From positions 10,057,290 through 10,121,289 of the forward strand of contig NC_091372.1 of the NCBI RefSeq assembly GCF_038502225.1: a stretch of 64,000 nt of DNA, in the 5' to 3' direction. Source of the DNA: Cherax quadricarinatus (lineage: Eukaryota; Arthropoda; Malacostraca; Decapoda; Parastacidae). The position numbers were made by a program, and so were the translations under genes. Position 1 is the stretch's first letter, and each line of letters begins with the position of its first letter. Positions 60,721 through 64,000 of the stretch are shown one piece after another. A model generated the notes under the pieces. It worked only from the letters and a program-made list of their open reading frames with translations, searched no databases and was not told the DNA's origin.

Positions 60721-60814
60721 GAAATCGTAATGACACGTAATGACCGCTGGTTCATATCCCACCCGTGGTATGGTTTGTTTGCAATCGTGTCATTACGATT
60801 TCTTGAGTCATCTA

Positions 60815-60915
60815 TGATTTACTGGGTGAAAGGGAAGGTCAGCTGAAGGTCTCAGTCATGCAACCAAAAGTTCCTCTTGAGTGGGTCACCACATGACTAT
60901 CACCAGCGTCAGGAT
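60815..60915 (-). repeat. Family E element, decayed
   Basis: 'tgggtgaaagggaaggtcag', 'ctcagtcatgcaaccaaaag' and 'gtgggtcaccacatgact' keep the reverse E order. Confidence 0.5.
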
Positions 60916-61027
60916 GTATACACACCTCTACTTGTGTATACCACAAGAGATACATATTTCTCAGTGTATATACATCTGACTGTAAATATGATGCGTTGGG
61001 ATGGTGTATGATGGGAGGAAGGTGGTG

Positions 61028-61030
<3 letters not shown>

Positions 61031-61096
<66 letters not shown>
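61031..61096. repeat. (CA)n microsatellite
   Basis: About 33 units. Confidence 0.95.
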
Positions 61097-61101
<5 letters not shown>

Positions 61102-61221
61102 TAGCCAGCACACGTGTACTGAAACATCTGTCTACCAGCCTCCTCACTACAACAAGTATCAACCTCTGAATTACAAATTCTGTTGACAATGAATATTTAT
61201 ATTTCCCGAAAATGCGGTGTA

Positions 61222-61519
61222 TTATTATTATTATTATTAAATATTAGCCGGTATTCTCCCGGCCCGGGCCTTTTCCAAGTGGTGGCCCGGCCTTGGCTCC
61301 CTCTTTAGGGAGTGTCTGAGACCTAAGTCTCCCATGGGAGGAGGCACAAGCACCTCCTCATCTTTGGGACCAACTGTCCCCAGGCCTAGCCACAAGCTAG
61401 GCCTCTCTGGTCTGCCATCCCCGCCCCAAGGGGGCAAATGGGAATGACAGTCTTATGAGCTAAAGGCTCGGGCTCAGGCACCTACCCTACCCTAGAAGGG
61501 CTGGGCATGGTGTCGATCC
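61222..61519 (-). repeat. Family C retroposon, exact target duplication
   Basis: The 11-bp direct repeat aatgcggtgta is at 61211-61221 and 61520-61530. The (AAT)n tail is at the low side. Confidence 0.9.
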
Positions 61520-61667
61520 AATGCGGTGTAGAGTTGTTACAAGTATAGTTGACAAGGTCTGCAGACTTAATGGGAAGTCCCTCGTTATGTAGAGCTAGTT
61601 TATAACTATTGTTATGTTGCATTAAGTTAGATGATTGGAATGTTATTCCACGACCACTTGACAATAG

Positions 61668-61815
61668 CTTACCATACCACAGGTGGGGTTTGAACCCGCG
61701 ATCAGTCTCAAAACTCTAGACCGTCGCGTTAGCCACTGGGCCAATGGCTAACGCGACGGTCTGGAGTTTTGAGACTGACCGCGAGTTCAAATTCCACCCG
61801 TGGTATGGTTTGCAA
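61668..61815. repeat. Family M foldback, nearly symmetric
   Basis: 'ctagaccgtcgcgttagcca' and 'tggctaacgcgacggtctgg' meet around 'ctgggcca', with arms of about 70 bp. Each arm is the same tRNA-like end, so transcription would give a long hairpin. Confidence 0.82.
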
Positions 61816-61892
61816 TCGTGTCATTACGATTTCGTGAGTCCTGACAGTAGCTTGATGGGGACCGAAGCCTTATATCATTTTTTTATTTTTAT

Positions 61893-62115
61893 TTTCTCAT
61901 CGGCAGTCTCCCACCGAGGGAGGGTGACCCAAGAAAGGAAGAAACACTGTCATCATCACTCACTCCATCACTGTCTTGTCAGAAGCGACCTGGCACTAAA
62001 CTTAAAAGCTAAAATATATTAATACCCTTCCTTCAGGGTACAAGCACTGTACTTCCCACCTCCAGGACTCAAGTCAGGCTAACCGGTTTCCCTAAATCCC
62101 TTCATGTTGCTTGGC
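61893..62115. repeat. Family L fragment
   Basis: 'cagtctcccaccgagggagg' and 'gtacaagcactgtacttccc' match parts of 41095-41580 in changed order or orientation. Confidence 0.5.
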
Positions 62116-62527
62116 ACGCACTCTAACAGCACGTCAAGTCATAAAAATCATTTGTCTCCACTAACACACTAATAGGTCTTCTAATAAATGCGGATTATGG
62201 GTATATTTTCCCAGCCACTGTATTTTGGCTGTATCTTCATTATGTTGCAGAGTACATAAAATTTTTAAACATAATTAAGACTTCAGTATAATATTTGTAA
62301 TAGTTAATACAGAAATTATGTGAAATATTAGTGTTAACATACATAAAAATACAGTAGTGATGGCAGGTATATGAGAATGAATGGTAATTTAACCCCTATG
62401 AACAGTCTGGTTTTCATATATTAAATTATAATATAGTTTATCTTTACAGAATTTATGTTATATTAAGAAGGAAATATTAAATAGTATTTTTAAAGGAATT
62501 GTTAAGAGTTTTCTGGCAAGGAGTTGA

Positions 62528-62530
<3 letters not shown>
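62116..62530. other. No gene recognised
   Basis: AT-rich with no repeat identified. No signal-peptide exon for gene 2 was seen on the minus strand. Confidence 0.4.

Positions 62531-62570
<40 letters not shown>
62531..62570. repeat. (GT)n microsatellite
   Basis: About 20 units. Confidence 0.95.
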
Positions 62571-62574
<4 letters not shown>

Positions 62575-63366
62575 TACAGCTATTCAAGTGCCAAACAGCA
62601 GATCCTGTTCTCACCAAGTGTGTGTGCATATGTTTATGTAAACAGTCCTTATTTCCCACGTATGTACTACATATGTATTGTATATGTACCCGATCTCTTG
62701 GTTCCCACTGTACTGTCTTATGCGTTTAAAATTATGTTCAAAAATAAATACACTAGGCTTCACCTATATGCCGCTACCTCTAAATTCTATTAAATGCCAG
62801 TAAATGCTGCTTATTCTAATTCTGATAGCTCGAGGAGAGTGACCCCCAATTCCAGCTAGAGACAGGTACTATTGACCCCATGCAACTCAAACTAGGTGAA
62901 TATTACTTGCGGCTGGCAGTGGAGTAACGTTGCGGGTCTGTCCTGTCCCAGAAGTTGAAGGTGTTTGATGCTTCTCAGTAATTTTTCCACTAACTTCCTG
63001 TATGCACTATAGTCTCTAGCTCTTCTAATATTTTCACTCACTCACTGTATTTACTGACACATCCATACATATCTCTTATCTCCCTGGTCTTGAGTCGCAC
63101 TTATTCTTCAAATACCCCACTGCGTTATTATGGCAACACTATTTAGGCCTGACACAACCGTTCACCCTTCCAATGGCCCTCACTAAACACTCAGCCACTA
63201 TTTCCTTTGTTTTCTTTTCTGTGATCATTTATATTTCCTTTTTTTCGGGGCTTAAGTGATTATATGCACTCTTATGCGTGCACACACCTATATCTCACAC
63301 TCTATTCCTTATGGCAGTCAGAAATTATCACCAAAACACGAGCTCAAACCGCGTGACTCCTCCACG
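62571..63366. other. No gene recognised
   Basis: Unique-looking sequence. Short ORFs have no splice context or domain. Confidence 0.4.
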
Positions 63367-63372
63367 AGTGTG

Positions 63373-63460
<88 letters not shown>

Positions 63461-63480
63461 TGTGTGTGTGTGTGTGTGTC
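63367..63480. repeat. (GT)n microsatellite with TATG interruptions
   Basis: About 55 units. Confidence 0.95.
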
Positions 63481-63539
63481 AAATATGTGGTTTTATTAGA
63501 GAAATTCTTGTTTCTTGGTTAGGTTGTGCAGTGATTATA

Positions 63540-63665
63540 ACCATAACCACAATTTTTAAAGTGGTGGAGTGGTAAGCCAGTGGAAGGCCTCAGTCAGATG
63601 ACCAAAAGCTCCAGCTGTGGGTCATCATATAACTAAGATCCGCCTCAAGAAACACTTGTTTCTTG
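63540..63665 (-). repeat. Family E element
   Basis: 'gtggagtggtaagccagtgg' to 'cgcctcaagaaacacttgtt'. Hairpin 1 is decayed on the far arm. Confidence 0.75.
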
Positions 63666-63954
63666 TATTGCGTCTGTGTGTTGTGTTGCAGCTTTCCAGG
63701 AAGAATCGGAGCGTTGGGCTCAAGCTCCTAAGTGTTCCGTATATATAATATGCACTCAATAAACATGAAAGTCCTGTTTACTGAGTAAATTAAGACTTTT
63801 CAATAGTGTGTGTGTGTGCACGTTTGTCTGGAACTTGACTGTTCATTTAAACAGTTGGGTTCCGTTGGGTACCAATGTGTTTTAGATACCGTAAGTGAGG
63901 TAAACACAGATTACAGAGTAGCAGAGAGCGAGTAGTGTTGTCTTCATTTTATCC
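63666..63954. other. No gene recognised
   Basis: A poly(A)-like 'caataaacatgaaagtcctg' lies near 63758. No ORF was seen. Confidence 0.35.
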
Positions 63955-64000
63955 TCTGGTACTGTCCCGGTCCGGGTCAGTACCAGGGGATGGTGACCCG
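63955..64000 (-). repeat. Family C fragment at window edge
   Basis: 'tgtcccggtccgggtcagta' and 'gatggtgacccg' are the minus-strand C end, cut by the window. Confidence 0.65.

Overview
The window looks like gene-poor nuclear DNA from an arthropod, most likely a decapod crustacean. The evidence is split genes with GT-AG introns, a (TTAGG)n array (the arthropod telomere motif), tRNA-derived SINEs, 5'-truncated LINEs and about 18 kb of tandem satellite. No bacterial-style operon, CRISPR array or complete viral gene is visible. The species cannot be named from the sequence alone.

Two host genes can be rebuilt by splicing. They converge. Gene 1 (+ strand, 12381-18709, five exons) has a TATA box and a signal-peptide exon. 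It encodes a complete 310-residue secreted Ser/Thr-rich protein whose last exon holds an in-frame 21-bp repeat. Gene 2 (- strand, six exons between 55538 and 29797, first exon not found) encodes at least 377 residues of an acidic protein with several N-glycosylation sequons. One exon is only 41 nt and restores the reading phase between its neighbours. Its central block tentatively resembles the icarapin-like family. Most of the large satellites and a 1.7 kb LINE lie inside gene 2 introns.

The rest is mobile and repetitive DNA. 1-12 kb: SINEs, LINE 3' ends and a 0.74 kb AGT tract. 12-19 kb: gene 1. 20.1-23.7 kb: a young LTR retrotransposon with no coding capacity (889-bp LTRs, 4-bp target duplication, polypurine tract). 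23.8-25.8 kb: a 20-bp satellite. 26.3-27.2 kb: a 43-bp satellite. 27.9-28.3 kb: a long palindrome between TA tracts. 30.7-38.6 kb: a satellite that changes from 40-bp to 16-bp units. 42.9-43.3 kb: TTAGG repeats fused to a short hairpin element. 48.0-49.7 kb: a LINE reverse-transcriptase ORF inserted in a minisatellite. 52.2-53.1 kb: a 33-bp satellite. 56.6-60.2 kb: a 42/43-bp satellite with false ORFs of more than 500 codons in several frames.

The most unusual signal is a scattered class of about a dozen hairpin modules built as YUGANNA, stem II, GAAAC, ACGU, often followed by AATAAA. Several match a type I hammerhead ribozyme, with base changes in stems I and II that keep pairing. Such ribozymes are known from Penelope-like elements. 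Several modules occur as inverted pairs, and a related one forms a perfect 140-bp palindrome. A second uncharacterised group is a three-hairpin element (about 20 copies) whose 5' end is TTAGG-like.

Repeat family letters used below: A, B, C, D, E, F, G, H, K, L, M. They are local labels only.
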